Source: Chitinophaga tropicalis
GTDB taxonomy: Bacteria > Bacteroidota > Bacteroidia > Chitinophagales > Chitinophagaceae
Direction: 5' to 3'
Assembly (NCBI RefSeq): GCF_009758205.1
Contig: NZ_WRXN01000004.1
Coordinates: 1 to 64,000, forward strand
Length of the DNA stretch: 64,000 nucleotides
How positions within the stretch are numbered: position 1 is the stretch's first letter; each line of letters begins with the position of its first letter. A program made the translations under genes and the position numbers. The notes under the pieces are model-generated. The model was not told where the DNA came from, ran no database searches, and saw only the letters and a list, made by a program, of their open reading frames with translations. Positions 50,720 to 59,753 of this stretch are shown in pieces.

Positions 50720-53700
50720 CTATTCTGTCAAAAGCTGATGTTCGTGAGGAGCATCTGCTTTTGGTCCTTTTATGCGTGCTATCTTATCTTTCACAATGTC
50801 AACCACATAATACACCATAGGTACTACAAAGATGGTAAGCACCAGGCTGGAGGAAAGACCTCCTATCAATACCCATCCAAGACCATTCTTCCATTCAGAA
50901 CCTGCACCCTTAGCCAAAGCGATGGGTAACATCCCTGCCACCATGGCGAGGGTTGTCATCAGGATGGGACGTAACCTTGTTCTACCCGCGGCTATCAGCG
51001 CATCAAAAGTGCTCTCTCCATGCTCTTTCCGGTGATTGGCAAAGTCCACGATCAAAATGGCGTTTTTGGCCACAAGACCGAACAACATAATGATACCTAA
51101 CAATGTAAACATGCTCATGGAGGATTTTGCCAGGTTAAGTGCCAGAAATGCGCCTATAAAGGCTACCGGTATGGAGAACAGTACCACGAAGGGATAGATA
51201 AAGCTGTCGTAGAGCGCTACCATTACCAGGTACATCAAGGCAAGTGCAGCCATCATTGCAATGACCAATGCCCCCATAGAATCTGCCTGACGTTCTGTGT
51301 CACCGCTCCACTTAATATCAACACTTTTGGGCAAAGGATGCTCTTTCAGGGATTGTTTGATATTGTCTGACAGGATACCGGAAGTAATACCCAGCACATT
51401 ACTTTTCACGGTAACTGAAGTGCGGCGGTCTTTCCTTTCCAGTATACTTGGGCCACTACCCTGTACTACGGTAGCAAACTGCGATAACTTTATCAGCTGT
51501 CCTGCTGTATTCAGGAAAGTAAGGTTCTCTACGTCAGCTACATTTCGTTTGTCAAAATCGTCAAACTTCACATTGATATCATATTCGTCTGTACCTACAC
51601 GGTATTTGGCGTCAGTGTTGCCTGCATAGGCGTTCTGCAGAGAAGCGCCTACTGTATTAATGTCGAGCCCCAGTTGTCCCATCTTTTCTCTATCAATATT
51701 TACTTCCGCCTGGGGGTTACCTTCTTCAACGCTCAGCGAAACGTCATTTGATCCTGGCATGGCCTCAATGCGGTGTTTGAGATCATTGGCTGCTTCCATC
51801 AACACTTTGCTGTCTTCAGCATTCAGTACTATCTGGATAGGTTCTCCGAAAGCTACCATTCCGATAACGCTTGACCTGATCTTTACTCCGGGGAATTTTG
51901 CTTCCAGCTCGCGGCTTTTCTTTATCATATAGTCTTCTGTAGAGACCGATCTTTCTTTTCTGTCCACCAGTTTCACTGTGAGCTCTGATTTATACTCACT
52001 GCCTACTGCTGTTGATGATTCCAGTCCTGTGGTGCTGGGACCTGCTACGTTGGCAAATACTACTTTCACCTCTGGCTGGGCAAGCAGGTAGTCTTCAATC
52101 TGTTTGGTGCGCAGGTTGTTCTGTATGGTAGTGGTATTCTTATCATACTCCAGTTTCAGCTGTATCTTTCCCTGATCGCCGGTAGCTACCAGCTCGCTAC
52201 CCAATATACCCATTTGCATCATCAGTGCCAGTCCGACGAATAATGACAGGACAACAGATGTCATGATCAGCTTATGTTTCAGGACCCATTGTAATGCGTT
52301 ACTATACCAGTCAGTCAGCCATTCCAGGAAGGATTCAAAATATATGAGCGGTTTATGCAACCAGTTACTCTTATTCAGAATGGTGATCTTACCAAAACGG
52401 GAAGCTAACCATGGCGTTAAGGTATAGCAAACGAAAAGACTCATCAGGGTTGCAGTCACTATGGTCAGTGAGTACTGTCTGAGAATTGCGGATATAGTGG
52501 TATTTACCAGTGCTATTGGTCCAAATACGACTACATCCACCATTGTAATGGCCAGGGCGGAGAACCCTATTTCCATACGTCCTTCCAGTGCTGCCTGACG
52601 TTTGGGTTTTCCCATGTGCAGGTGACGATGTATGTTTTCCAGTACCACGATCGAGTCATCCACCAGGATGCCTATCACGAGCGATAAAGCCAGCAGCGTC
52701 ATCAGGTTCAGAGAGTATCCTAACAGATACATGACTATAAAGGTAGAGATGAGGGAGGCGGGAATGGCTACCAGTACTATGAGCGAGTCACGCAGGCTAT
52801 GCAGGAAAATGAGCATGATGACTGCCACCAGTACTATGGCTATTTCCAGGTCATGTGTAACGGCGTCAGCCGATTCCATTGTAAAATCTGCTGTATCATC
52901 TGCAATGACAATCTTAACATTCTGGGCGCTGTATTTATTCTGCAGATAGTCAATGCGTTGTTTTACCTGCTTGCTTATTTCTACAGCATTGGCGCCGTTT
53001 TGTTTTTTGATCAGTATCCCTATCCCGTTTATGCCGTTGTAGCGGTTTATTGCTGATACCTCTTTTACAACGTCGCTTACAGAAGCAATATCAGTCAGTT
53101 TGATAACGCTGCCGTTTGCAGGCTGTGCAATGGTAAGGTCACTTAACTGTGCTACGGAAGTAAATTTGCCGGTGATCCTTACCGTCATCTGTTCTTCCCT
53201 TGTCTTGATCTTACCGGTGGGAAATTCTGCGTTAGCTTTATTGATAGCTGCTGTAACCTGTGTGATAGATAACTTATAATAATCGAGTTTATCTTTATTG
53301 ACGCTTACCTGTATCTCTCTTTCCTGTCCACCAACCAGTGTAATGCTTCCCACACCGGAAATCTGCTGCAGCTGGGGCTTTATCTCGTTCTTGATGATAT
53401 CATAGAACTTAGCGTTATCCAGGGATGATGTTGCAGTCAGCTGCATTATAGGCTGATCGCTGGGGGTAACCTTTGAAATGGATGGTGTTTCAACATCGTC
53501 CGGCAGGTCTGACATGATGTTGTTGATCTTGCGTTGTACTTCCTGTTGCTTATCATCGATATCCGTTCCCATTGTAAATTCTGCCTGGATCACGGAGTTA
53601 CCTTCCATTGACTGGGAGGTGATGCTCTTAATACGGTCAATGCCGCTAAGTACATCTTCTATCTTTTTTGTCACAGTCTGTTCCACATTGCTGGGGGCAG

Positions 53701-53860
53701 CGCCGGGATAAGTAGTAGTGATGATCAGCGTTGGCTGGCTCATATCGGGCATCAGCTCATAATTCAGTTTGCTGTAGCAGAACAGTCCTCCTCCGATCAG
53801 CACCAGGAATATTACGATAATGAGAGAGGGGCGTTTTATAGCTATTTCAGTTATTGACAT
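50720..53860 (-). CDS. RND efflux pump of the TetR-controlled operon (HAE1-like)
   Basis: A 1046-residue inner-membrane proton-driven exporter. It starts MSITEIAIKRPSLIIVIFLV, has twelve membrane helices, and shows SLVIGILVDDSIVVLENIHRH with the proton-relay Asp pair in helix 4. GLVAKNAILIVDFANHRKE follows in the second half, and the C-terminal helices close the fold. It is the last gene of a three-gene operon in the order TolC, adaptor, pump, different from the first RND operon. The convergent HupE gene ends 18 bp away. Substrates are probably hydrophobic compounds, given TetR control, but this is inference. Confidence 0.93.
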   Translation of the reverse strand: MSITEIAIKRPSLIIVIFLVLIGGGLFCYSKLNYELMPDMSQPTLIITTTYPGAAPSNVEQTVTKKIEDVLSGIDRIKSITSQSMEGNSVIQAEFTMGTDIDDKQQEVQRKINNIMSDLPDDVETPSISKVTPSDQPIMQLTATSSLDNAKFYDIIKNEIKPQLQQISGVGSITLVGGQEREIQVSVNKDKLDYYKLSITQVTAAINKANAEFPTGKIKTREEQMTVRITGKFTSVAQLSDLTIAQPANGSVIKLTDIASVSDVVKEVSAINRYNGINGIGILIKKQNGANAVEISKQVKQRIDYLQNKYSAQNVKIVIADDTADFTMESADAVTHDLEIAIVLVAVIMLIFLHSLRDSLIVLVAIPASLISTFIVMYLLGYSLNLMTLLALSLVIGILVDDSIVVLENIHRHLHMGKPKRQAALEGRMEIGFSALAITMVDVVVFGPIALVNTTISAILRQYSLTIVTATLMSLFVCYTLTPWLASRFGKITILNKSNWLHKPLIYFESFLEWLTDWYSNALQWVLKHKLIMTSVVLSLFVGLALMMQMGILGSELVATGDQGKIQLKLEYDKNTTTIQNNLRTKQIEDYLLAQPEVKVVFANVAGPSTTGLESSTAVGSEYKSELTVKLVDRKERSVSTEDYMIKKSRELEAKFPGVKIRSSVIGMVAFGEPIQIVLNAEDSKVLMEAANDLKHRIEAMPGSNDVSLSVEEGNPQAEVNIDREKMGQLGLDINTVGASLQNAYAGNTDAKYRVGTDEYDINVKFDDFDKRNVADVENLTFLNTAGQLIKLSQFATVVQGSGPSILERKDRRTSVTVKSNVLGITSGILSDNIKQSLKEHPLPKSVDIKWSGDTERQADSMGALVIAMMAALALMYLVMVALYDSFIYPFVVLFSIPVAFIGAFLALNLAKSSMSMFTLLGIIMLFGLVAKNAILIVDFANHRKEHGESTFDALIAAGRTRLRPILMTTLAMVAGMLPIALAKGAGSEWKNGLGWVLIGGLSSSLVLTIFVVPMVYYVVDIVKDKIARIKGPKADAPHEHQLLTE

Positions 53861-53879
53861 AGTTTATCCTTTTATGGCT

Positions 53880-54938
53880 TTACTTGTTTGCTATTGTCAC
53901 CTTACTACCTTCAACCAGGTTTACCAGTCCGCCGGTAACAACCAGTTCTCCGGGCTCCAGGCCTTTTGTTACCTGTACCCTGGTTTCGTTGCCGGCTCCT
54001 ACTTCGATATTTTTCAAAGCAGCAACTGAATCTCTGATCACAAATACCTGCGGTTGTTTAGAAGAGCCAACAATTGCAGACCGGGGTATGCTGATGGCTT
54101 CCGGAGAAGCTACATCCTTCAGCAGAATGCGGCCGTACATACCTGCTTTCAGTGTATTCTCCCTGTTGTTGGCTACCAGGATCTTAACGGTGTAGTTATG
54201 GGAAGCATCTGTCTTTATTGCTACCATATCTACTATGCCTTCAAAGATCTTATCGGGGTATACATCAGTGACAACATCCAGGTGCTGGTTCTGTCTGAAC
54301 TGAGCTATGTTCTTTTCGGGAACGTTGATCTCCAGTTTCAGGTGGCTAACATCAGTTAGTTCTGCAATCTGTGCTCCTGCACTCACGACAGCGCCGAGGT
54401 CAAAATTCCTGTTGGTGATCACGCCACTAAAGGGAGCGCTGATAGTGCATGTTCTTATCTGTTTCTTTAGTTGATCTATCTGTGCTTTTGTGGTGAGCAG
54501 TTGTGTACGGGCGTTATCGATCTGCAATTGGGTTACTCCGCTTGCGGCCTGTTCGTAACGCTTCAGTGTAGATACTGCGTTGTCATAACTGGCCTGTGCG
54601 GAGGCCAGCTGGGCCTTCAGCAGTTCTGTATCCAGCTGGGCAATGAGATGTCCTGTATTTACAGCACTCCCTTCCTGTACCCCTACGGTCACTACTTTCC
54701 CGGTTGTTTCTGAAGAGATGGTCACTTCACGGCCGGGGGCGAAGGCGCCTAAAAAAGAGGTTGTTTCTCCAAAAGGGCGGTATTTTACAGTATCTACCTG
54801 TACGGTGGCCCTGAGATTGGGATCTTTACGATAGACCTTTGCTTCTACTTCTTCTTTATTGGCGTTCAGTTTTATTACTACTGCGCCGATCAGGATAACG
54901 AGTATCAATAAAACGATCGAGTAACGGATCTTTTTCAT
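53880..54938 (-). CDS. RND periplasmic adaptor (membrane-fusion protein)
   Basis: A 352-residue adaptor anchored by an uncleaved N-terminal helix (MKKIRYSIVLLILVILIGAV), unlike the lipidated adaptor of the other operon. The lipoyl halves read GKVVTVGVQEGSAVNTGHLI and ISAPFSGVITNRNFDLGAVV, and a helical hairpin lies between them. LEPGELVVTGGLVNLVEGSKV is the closing membrane-proximal block. It lies 9 bp after the TolC gene and 19 bp before the pump gene. Confidence 0.9.
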   Translation of the reverse strand: MKKIRYSIVLLILVILIGAVVIKLNANKEEVEAKVYRKDPNLRATVQVDTVKYRPFGETTSFLGAFAPGREVTISSETTGKVVTVGVQEGSAVNTGHLIAQLDTELLKAQLASAQASYDNAVSTLKRYEQAASGVTQLQIDNARTQLLTTKAQIDQLKKQIRTCTISAPFSGVITNRNFDLGAVVSAGAQIAELTDVSHLKLEINVPEKNIAQFRQNQHLDVVTDVYPDKIFEGIVDMVAIKTDASHNYTVKILVANNRENTLKAGMYGRILLKDVASPEAISIPRSAIVGSSKQPQVFVIRDSVAALKNIEVGAGNETRVQVTKGLEPGELVVTGGLVNLVEGSKVTIANK

Positions 54939-54947
54939 TGTTAAGAT

Positions 54948-56285
54948 TTAATGAGTTTGATTTAATAACAGACCTTGTGCTTTTTTAAGGTCCAGTTCTG
55001 CCTGTTTTATATTGATCAATGCGTTGATATAGTTGTTCTGTGCTGAATAGAGTTCAGACTGGGAATTCAGTACATCGGTCACCTTGGTAATACCGCTTTT
55101 ATACTGTACGTTGACATCGTCCAGGACTTTCTGCGCCAGGGCCAGGTTACGCTTCTGGGTTTGCAGGGTAAGGAAATTACTTTTGAGATCGGCATAGGCG
55201 TTAGCGACATCCTTCATATTCTGCTGTTTTGTTTGTTCTGCCTTTACATCGTATTGCCTGATCTCAATTGCTTTCTGTTTTACCTGGTATTTCTTACTGA
55301 ATCCATCGAAAATGGGAACACTGAGTTTTAAGCCGATGGAGGAAGAAGGATACCATTTGTCATTCAGGTTTTTGAATGGGTTTGCGTTAGTATAGTATCC
55401 TGAATAACCCAGGCTACCGCTCAATGATAAAGTGGGGAGATAACCTGCCTTTATATTCCGCCGTTCCAGGTCGGCAATACGTTTATTCTCTATTATCTGT
55501 AAGTAATTGGTCTTTTTTTCAGGATCAAACAGTGGTGCATCCAGGTTGAAGCTGGTATTCTCATATTCTTCTCTTTGGACTGACAGTTGGTGATCCATCG
55601 GGATGTTCATCAACAGTTTCAGGAGATTGTACTGTTTTTCCAGGTTATTCAGACTGTTTTCAAGAGAAGCTTTGGTGTTATCTCTTGATACTGTGAGCCT
55701 GTCTACATCTGTCCGGGTAGCAAGTCCGGCGTTGAACTGATCTGTGGTGGATGACAGCAGGGTATCTGTGTTGCCCAGGTTACTCCTGTACAGGTCTATC
55801 TGCTTCATGATGGTTTGTATATTGTAATAAGTAGCAGAAACATTGTATACCAGGTCTTCTTTAGAGCTTTGTATCTGCAGCAGGTTCCTGTTTACAGCAA
55901 CTTTAGCTGCTTTCAGGGCGATCAGTGAAGATGCGTTAAAGAGTGTCTGGCTGGCATCTACGGTGAGTGATTTAGACTGAGGTACGCTGAACTGCAGGGT
56001 TTGATATGTTCCGGGCTGTCCGCCGAATGCTTCTGCCGGGATAACCTGTACTGGTACTTTAAACTGATACTGGTAGGAACCGCTGCCGTTTACGGATGGC
56101 AGGAGGCTACTGTAGGCCTGGCCGATGGATGCTTTTGTTTTGTCGAGGTCGTAATTGTCGCTTTTTATCTGCAGACTATTCTGCAGTGCCGAGTCTATGC
56201 ATTGCGAGAGGCTAAGCGGGCCCTGAGCCGAGGCCTCATTTGCCATACAGGCAATGCACATGAAAATGAAAACTTTTTTTATCAT
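54948..56285 (-). CDS. TolC-family outer-membrane efflux protein
   Basis: I chose the ATG at 56285 (MIKKVFIFMCIACMANEASA), which begins the signal peptide. The annotated length is then 445 residues. The long helical repeats, for example LAQKVLDDVNVQYKSGITKV, and LSLSQCIDSALQNSLQIKS near the start are typical of the family. It is the first gene of the operon. Its ATG lies only 11 bp from the closest TetR-type operator (56297-56312), so repression would act directly at its transcription start. Confidence 0.9.
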   Translation of the reverse strand: MIKKVFIFMCIACMANEASAQGPLSLSQCIDSALQNSLQIKSDNYDLDKTKASIGQAYSSLLPSVNGSGSYQYQFKVPVQVIPAEAFGGQPGTYQTLQFSVPQSKSLTVDASQTLFNASSLIALKAAKVAVNRNLLQIQSSKEDLVYNVSATYYNIQTIMKQIDLYRSNLGNTDTLLSSTTDQFNAGLATRTDVDRLTVSRDNTKASLENSLNNLEKQYNLLKLLMNIPMDHQLSVQREEYENTSFNLDAPLFDPEKKTNYLQIIENKRIADLERRNIKAGYLPTLSLSGSLGYSGYYTNANPFKNLNDKWYPSSSIGLKLSVPIFDGFSKKYQVKQKAIEIRQYDVKAEQTKQQNMKDVANAYADLKSNFLTLQTQKRNLALAQKVLDDVNVQYKSGITKVTDVLNSQSELYSAQNNYINALINIKQAELDLKKAQGLLLNQTH

Positions 56286-56296
56286 ACTTTCTATGT

Positions 56297-56503
56297 TTAG
56301 CAATTTTGTTAATTAAAAGGCAAAAAATATCCGCCCTGGAGGTGGAATGTAAAATCTATGAGAAATCTATTTTTAGCATTTTTGCTAATTAAAAGGCAAA
56401 AAAATATATGTTCACTGTTCGTCTTTCTATTTAACAATTTTGCTAAACATGAAGCAAAAAAATATATGCTTACCGCCTATATCTTTTTTAGCATTTTTGT
56501 TAA
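56297..56503. repeat. Array of four TetR-type operators upstream of the RND operon
   Basis: The 16-bp palindrome TTARCAWWTTTGYTAA occurs at 56297-56312, 56373-56388, 56431-56446 and 56488-56503. The steps are 76, 58 and 57 bp. Each copy is followed by a related AATTAAAAGGCAAAAAA-type flank, so whole units have been duplicated. The array fills the 217-bp gap between the tetR stop and the tolC start. Confidence 0.85.
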
Positions 56504-56520
56504 TTAAAGAGCAAAAAAAA

Positions 56521-57126
56521 TCAGTTCCTGAATAATACGTTCATTATGAGTTTCTTTCTCTCGTTGATCATCTTCCAGTATGCCTTGTCATCCATCTTCA
56601 TCATATGTTGCAGCATGGGTCTGAACAGGATCGGATAAGCACAAAGGGATACAAGGTTGGTCATGAATTGTTCGACAGACATCTTAGGTAAGCCACCGTT
56701 CCTGATCTCGTTTTCCAGGTCTTTTCCTATATGACTTAGCATCTCGTCTCTTATTTCTGCATTTAAGCTGACAGGGGGGGTGAAGTCATCCCTGTTCACT
56801 TCTGTAACCAGGAAAACCTCCAGGTAAGGATACTTAATGCTCTGGTTTATGAATAGTTCCACAAACTGACCTATTTTATCCCGAAAAGCAATTGTTTTGG
56901 AAAGGAATAATTCATGCAACCGGTTATGAATAACCATCATGGCTTCTTTAAATACTTCCTGGAACAATATGTCCCTGCTCTTGAAATAATAGTAAATAAG
57001 CCCCCTGTTCACGCCTGCTTCATCTGCAATGACCTGTGTAGTAGCATGCAGTCTTCCTTCCACAAAGAAAATGCGCATAGCGGTTTCTTTTATCAACTGT
57101 TCTGTCTGAGCATCCTTTACCGGCAT
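56521..57126 (-). CDS. TetR-family transcriptional repressor of the RND operon
   Basis: A 201-residue regulator; I chose the ATG at 57126 (MPVKDAQTEQLIKETAMRIF), because the longer frame would run through its own operator and promoter. The N-terminal helix-turn-helix reads FFVEGRLHATTQVIADEAGV and RGLIYYYFKSRDILFQEVF. The helical ligand-binding domain follows without a recognised ligand signature. It is upstream of and codirectional with the efflux operon, with operators on both sides. The gene therefore most likely represses itself and the pump and is relieved by a pump substrate. Confidence 0.93.
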   Translation of the reverse strand: MPVKDAQTEQLIKETAMRIFFVEGRLHATTQVIADEAGVNRGLIYYYFKSRDILFQEVFKEAMMVIHNRLHELFLSKTIAFRDKIGQFVELFINQSIKYPYLEVFLVTEVNRDDFTPPVSLNAEIRDEMLSHIGKDLENEIRNGGLPKMSVEQFMTNLVSLCAYPILFRPMLQHMMKMDDKAYWKMINERKKLIMNVLFRN

Positions 57127-57134
57127 ATTCTTTT

Positions 57135-57204
57135 TTAACAATTTTGCTAAACAAAGGTAGGCAAATTCCTGAAGCCGCCAAATCTTTCTTAACAAATTTG
57201 CTAA
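57135..57204 (-). promoter_or_regulatory. tetR promoter flanked by two operators
   Basis: On the minus strand TTTG (57182-57179) and TACCTTTG (57159-57152) are separated by 19 bp, the canonical Bacteroidota -33/-7 layout. TTAACAATTTTGCTAA (57135-57150) lies directly downstream of the -7 box at the transcription start. TTAACAAATTTGCTAA (57189-57204) lies just upstream of the -33 box. Confidence 0.85.
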
Positions 57205-57246
57205 AAAAGATGTCAGAATGCCCCTAAAACACTACGAATCAATAAA

Positions 57247-57669
57247 TTAAAGCCAGATGAGTAAAATATGCGTTATAGCCAGCATCAAACATAGAGGACT
57301 ATAATAGAGCGTATCCATCTTTGCAAAGGTTGATCCTTTCAGCCGTTTAGAAAAACCGACATAACGGAAATCGCCTATTGTGCGTAAGGTAAAAATGGCG
57401 ACGATACACCACATGGCGTACCTGATAATGCCTCTCTCCAAACCTGTCTCTATCCATCCTGCATATCCAATGTTGATCGCAGCAAATGCCAATAACCCGA
57501 GAGCAACAGTTATTGTTGCTATTTTTCCGGGCATGAACAGTTTACCTCCACTACTATCTGTTGGTATAACTGCGTGCATACCGAATGTACCTCCAAAGGC
57601 CCAGTAAAAATGTAACAAGGCTAATGAGATGAATACTACCGAATTGAATAAGGTTAAGATCATTTCCAT
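57247..57669 (-). CDS. DUF3995-type small membrane protein
   Basis: A 140-residue protein with four hydrophobic helices, at about 5-25, 48-68, 82-102 and 119-139. The block LHFYWAFGGTFGMHAVIPT after helix 1 and FRYVGFSKRLKGSTFAKMDT before helix 4 fit DUF3995. No function is established. It lies 37 bp after the TonB receptor gene in the same direction and may be the last gene of the copper-type operon. His and Met residues near the first loop could touch metal, but this is speculative. Confidence 0.7.
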   Translation of the reverse strand: MEMILTLFNSVVFISLALLHFYWAFGGTFGMHAVIPTDSSGGKLFMPGKIATITVALGLLAFAAINIGYAGWIETGLERGIIRYAMWCIVAIFTLRTIGDFRYVGFSKRLKGSTFAKMDTLYYSPLCLMLAITHILLIWL

Positions 57670-57706
57670 GGTGGATAAATATAAAGAGATGAGTCAAATA
57701 TGATAC

Positions 57707-59707
57707 TCAGAAGGAATAGATCACATTTACGAAAATATTTCTGCCCATTCGTGGAATACGGTTCCAATCAGCAAATGTTGTATAGTTCCTGTCTAACAGA
57801 TTCTCTACTCCTGTTTTCAATCTTAAACGCTGTCCGGAGAAAGAAAAACTCTTACCCAGGGATGCGTTCACCGTATAATAAGCAGCGGCAGGAGTTTCAC
57901 CGAATGCCGGACTATAATCAGCATATGCTGCAGATCCCTGAACATTTGCTTCTGCGGTAAAAGTCTGTTTACGAAAGATTACACCCAACAGATAGCTGAA
58001 TGGCTGCATCATCGGGAGCTTATCTCCCTGCTTACTGCGCCCAAATTTATATGAAAACCCTGTATTAGCTTCAAACATTTCTCCTAACCGGTAATTAGCT
58101 TCCAGTCCCAGGCTCAGGATATCAGCGGCAGAAAGCTGCTCATATACCTTTACTCCCTGAGCTCCTATAGTCATAGGTGCAAATTCAGCATCTACCCTGC
58201 CAATGATATAATCAAGTATATGAAAATAGTTAGCCTGCATTTTAACCGTTAACCGGGAAGACCGGTAGTTTGAAGACAGGCCTGCTTCCAGCGATCTTTC
58301 GTTTTCCAGGAAGGGGTTGCCGATATAATCAAAGCGGTTAGCGCTATTGAACAGATAAAACCCATATCCTTCAGACACAGAGGGAGCCCGTTCACCATAG
58401 CCAATGCGGAGTGTATGTAACCAGGAAATGGTCTTACGGTTAATACTGAAAGACCAAGCAGGCAAAAAGCGGTTTTTCCCTTTGTCCATAGCCGGGTAAA
58501 AGATCCTGAGGCTGCTCAGTCCGAACTCACTTCTGACAGTATTACGTTGAAATCCCAGTCCGCCGGAGAACTCTGAGTACCATGCTGCTGACCATTGCAA
58601 TCGATCTTCAACGAACAGGTTACCATATACTGTATTGACATCAGGCCAGGTAAGCATGAACATATCTTTTTCACCGGGAGTATCTGAGAACATTGTCATT
58701 TCAGCCAGCGAGCTATTGATATGTGCTGATACTCCTGTATTCCAGCTATGACGGCCAAAGCGCCCGTTTATCTTTGAATAGAAGCCCGTTGTTTTTGTCC
58801 AGCCAGGCATATCCATTCTGATGGGGACATCCGGTCTTTTGCTGTCATCCATAATATGCTTAACAGTATTATAGTAGATCTTTGTTTCCCATTCCGATAT
58901 TATACTTTTTACCGGATGATAATAATACGAAAGAGAAGCGATCAGGGCCTGTGCCAGCGATACATCCATTGGCAAAGCGGGATAACCTACGTTGGTAGCT
59001 TTATCAAATATGAGGGAGGTCTCTATATGCCGGCTACTGTCCAGCTTATACCCTGTAGTTGCAGAGAGATTATATTTAGTGAACTGCGACCATGGTACTT
59101 CTTCTCCCCCGCCGGTTTTATAGTTACCGGCATCCCGGTAAATAAAGTCCAGGTCGCTGAAGAAGCGATTTGCTGAATGGTGGATGGAAGCGCCGGTAAT
59201 TTTCTGCATATTGGAAGATTCCAATCCGGTAAAGATATTACCTGCCAGTGGCTCTTTATCAAACCCGGATTTCTTACGCATAAAGTCGATACTGCCTGCA
59301 ATTGTGGCTCCGCTGGCAGCTCCGGCTTGTCCATGGCTTATTTTTGCCTGTGAAAGATTGGTAATGTCAACATAGGAAGTGACCGGGTCCATTTTATCGG
59401 TACAGGCGCCGTAGATGCGCATACCATCGATCGTGATCACGCTCCGTTCTGTGGTCATTCCGTTAAGCATTGGCTCCCAGGCGTAGGCCCCTCTCTTTAC
59501 CATGTCTATACTGACAGATTCATCGAGATAATTATCGAGCGAGGACAGCACTCTCATTGTCTTCGCTTTGTTTGTGCTGAGCTGTCCGATAACCACCACT
59601 TCTTTGAGTTGTTGATTAGCGATGCTATCCTTATGTTCAGCATGCTGTCCCATGAGTTCTGTCATGCCTGTCAATAAACTAGTCAGCACCAATAAAAGAT
59701 ATTTCAT
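57707..59707 (-). CDS. OprC-like TonB-dependent receptor, probable copper importer
   Basis: A 666-residue outer-membrane receptor. A signal peptide (about 1-20) precedes the TonB-box region (QLKEVVVIGQ). The plug contains MLNGMTTERSVITIDGMRIY followed by GACTDKMDPVTSY. Cys102 and Met106 form a CxxxM motif, and His284-x-Met286 (VKHIMDD) forms HxM. These match in type and spacing the copper ligands of Pseudomonas OprC (Cys143, Met147, His323, Met325), 182 versus 180 residues apart. The barrel ends in the aromatic FVNVIYSF. It lacks the carboxypeptidase-like domain of SusC proteins. Upstream genes encode a Met/His-rich lipoprotein and a Cys-rich peptide, which support copper handling. Confidence 0.88.
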   Translation of the reverse strand: MKYLLLVLTSLLTGMTELMGQHAEHKDSIANQQLKEVVVIGQLSTNKAKTMRVLSSLDNYLDESVSIDMVKRGAYAWEPMLNGMTTERSVITIDGMRIYGACTDKMDPVTSYVDITNLSQAKISHGQAGAASGATIAGSIDFMRKKSGFDKEPLAGNIFTGLESSNMQKITGASIHHSANRFFSDLDFIYRDAGNYKTGGGEEVPWSQFTKYNLSATTGYKLDSSRHIETSLIFDKATNVGYPALPMDVSLAQALIASLSYYYHPVKSIISEWETKIYYNTVKHIMDDSKRPDVPIRMDMPGWTKTTGFYSKINGRFGRHSWNTGVSAHINSSLAEMTMFSDTPGEKDMFMLTWPDVNTVYGNLFVEDRLQWSAAWYSEFSGGLGFQRNTVRSEFGLSSLRIFYPAMDKGKNRFLPAWSFSINRKTISWLHTLRIGYGERAPSVSEGYGFYLFNSANRFDYIGNPFLENERSLEAGLSSNYRSSRLTVKMQANYFHILDYIIGRVDAEFAPMTIGAQGVKVYEQLSAADILSLGLEANYRLGEMFEANTGFSYKFGRSKQGDKLPMMQPFSYLLGVIFRKQTFTAEANVQGSAAYADYSPAFGETPAAAYYTVNASLGKSFSFSGQRLRLKTGVENLLDRNYTTFADWNRIPRMGRNIFVNVIYSF

Positions 59708-59753
59708 TGTACTATTATATTGCCGCAGCCTCTTTCAAGGCTGCGGCGGGACA

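Noticed and set aside
56297..56503. CRISPR-like array
   Set aside because: The repeats are degenerate palindromes that also flank the tetR promoter, which fits operators and not a CRISPR.
57127..57195. Longer N-terminus for the TetR protein
   Set aside because: The extra codons run through its -7 box and an operator, so the transcript would start inside them.
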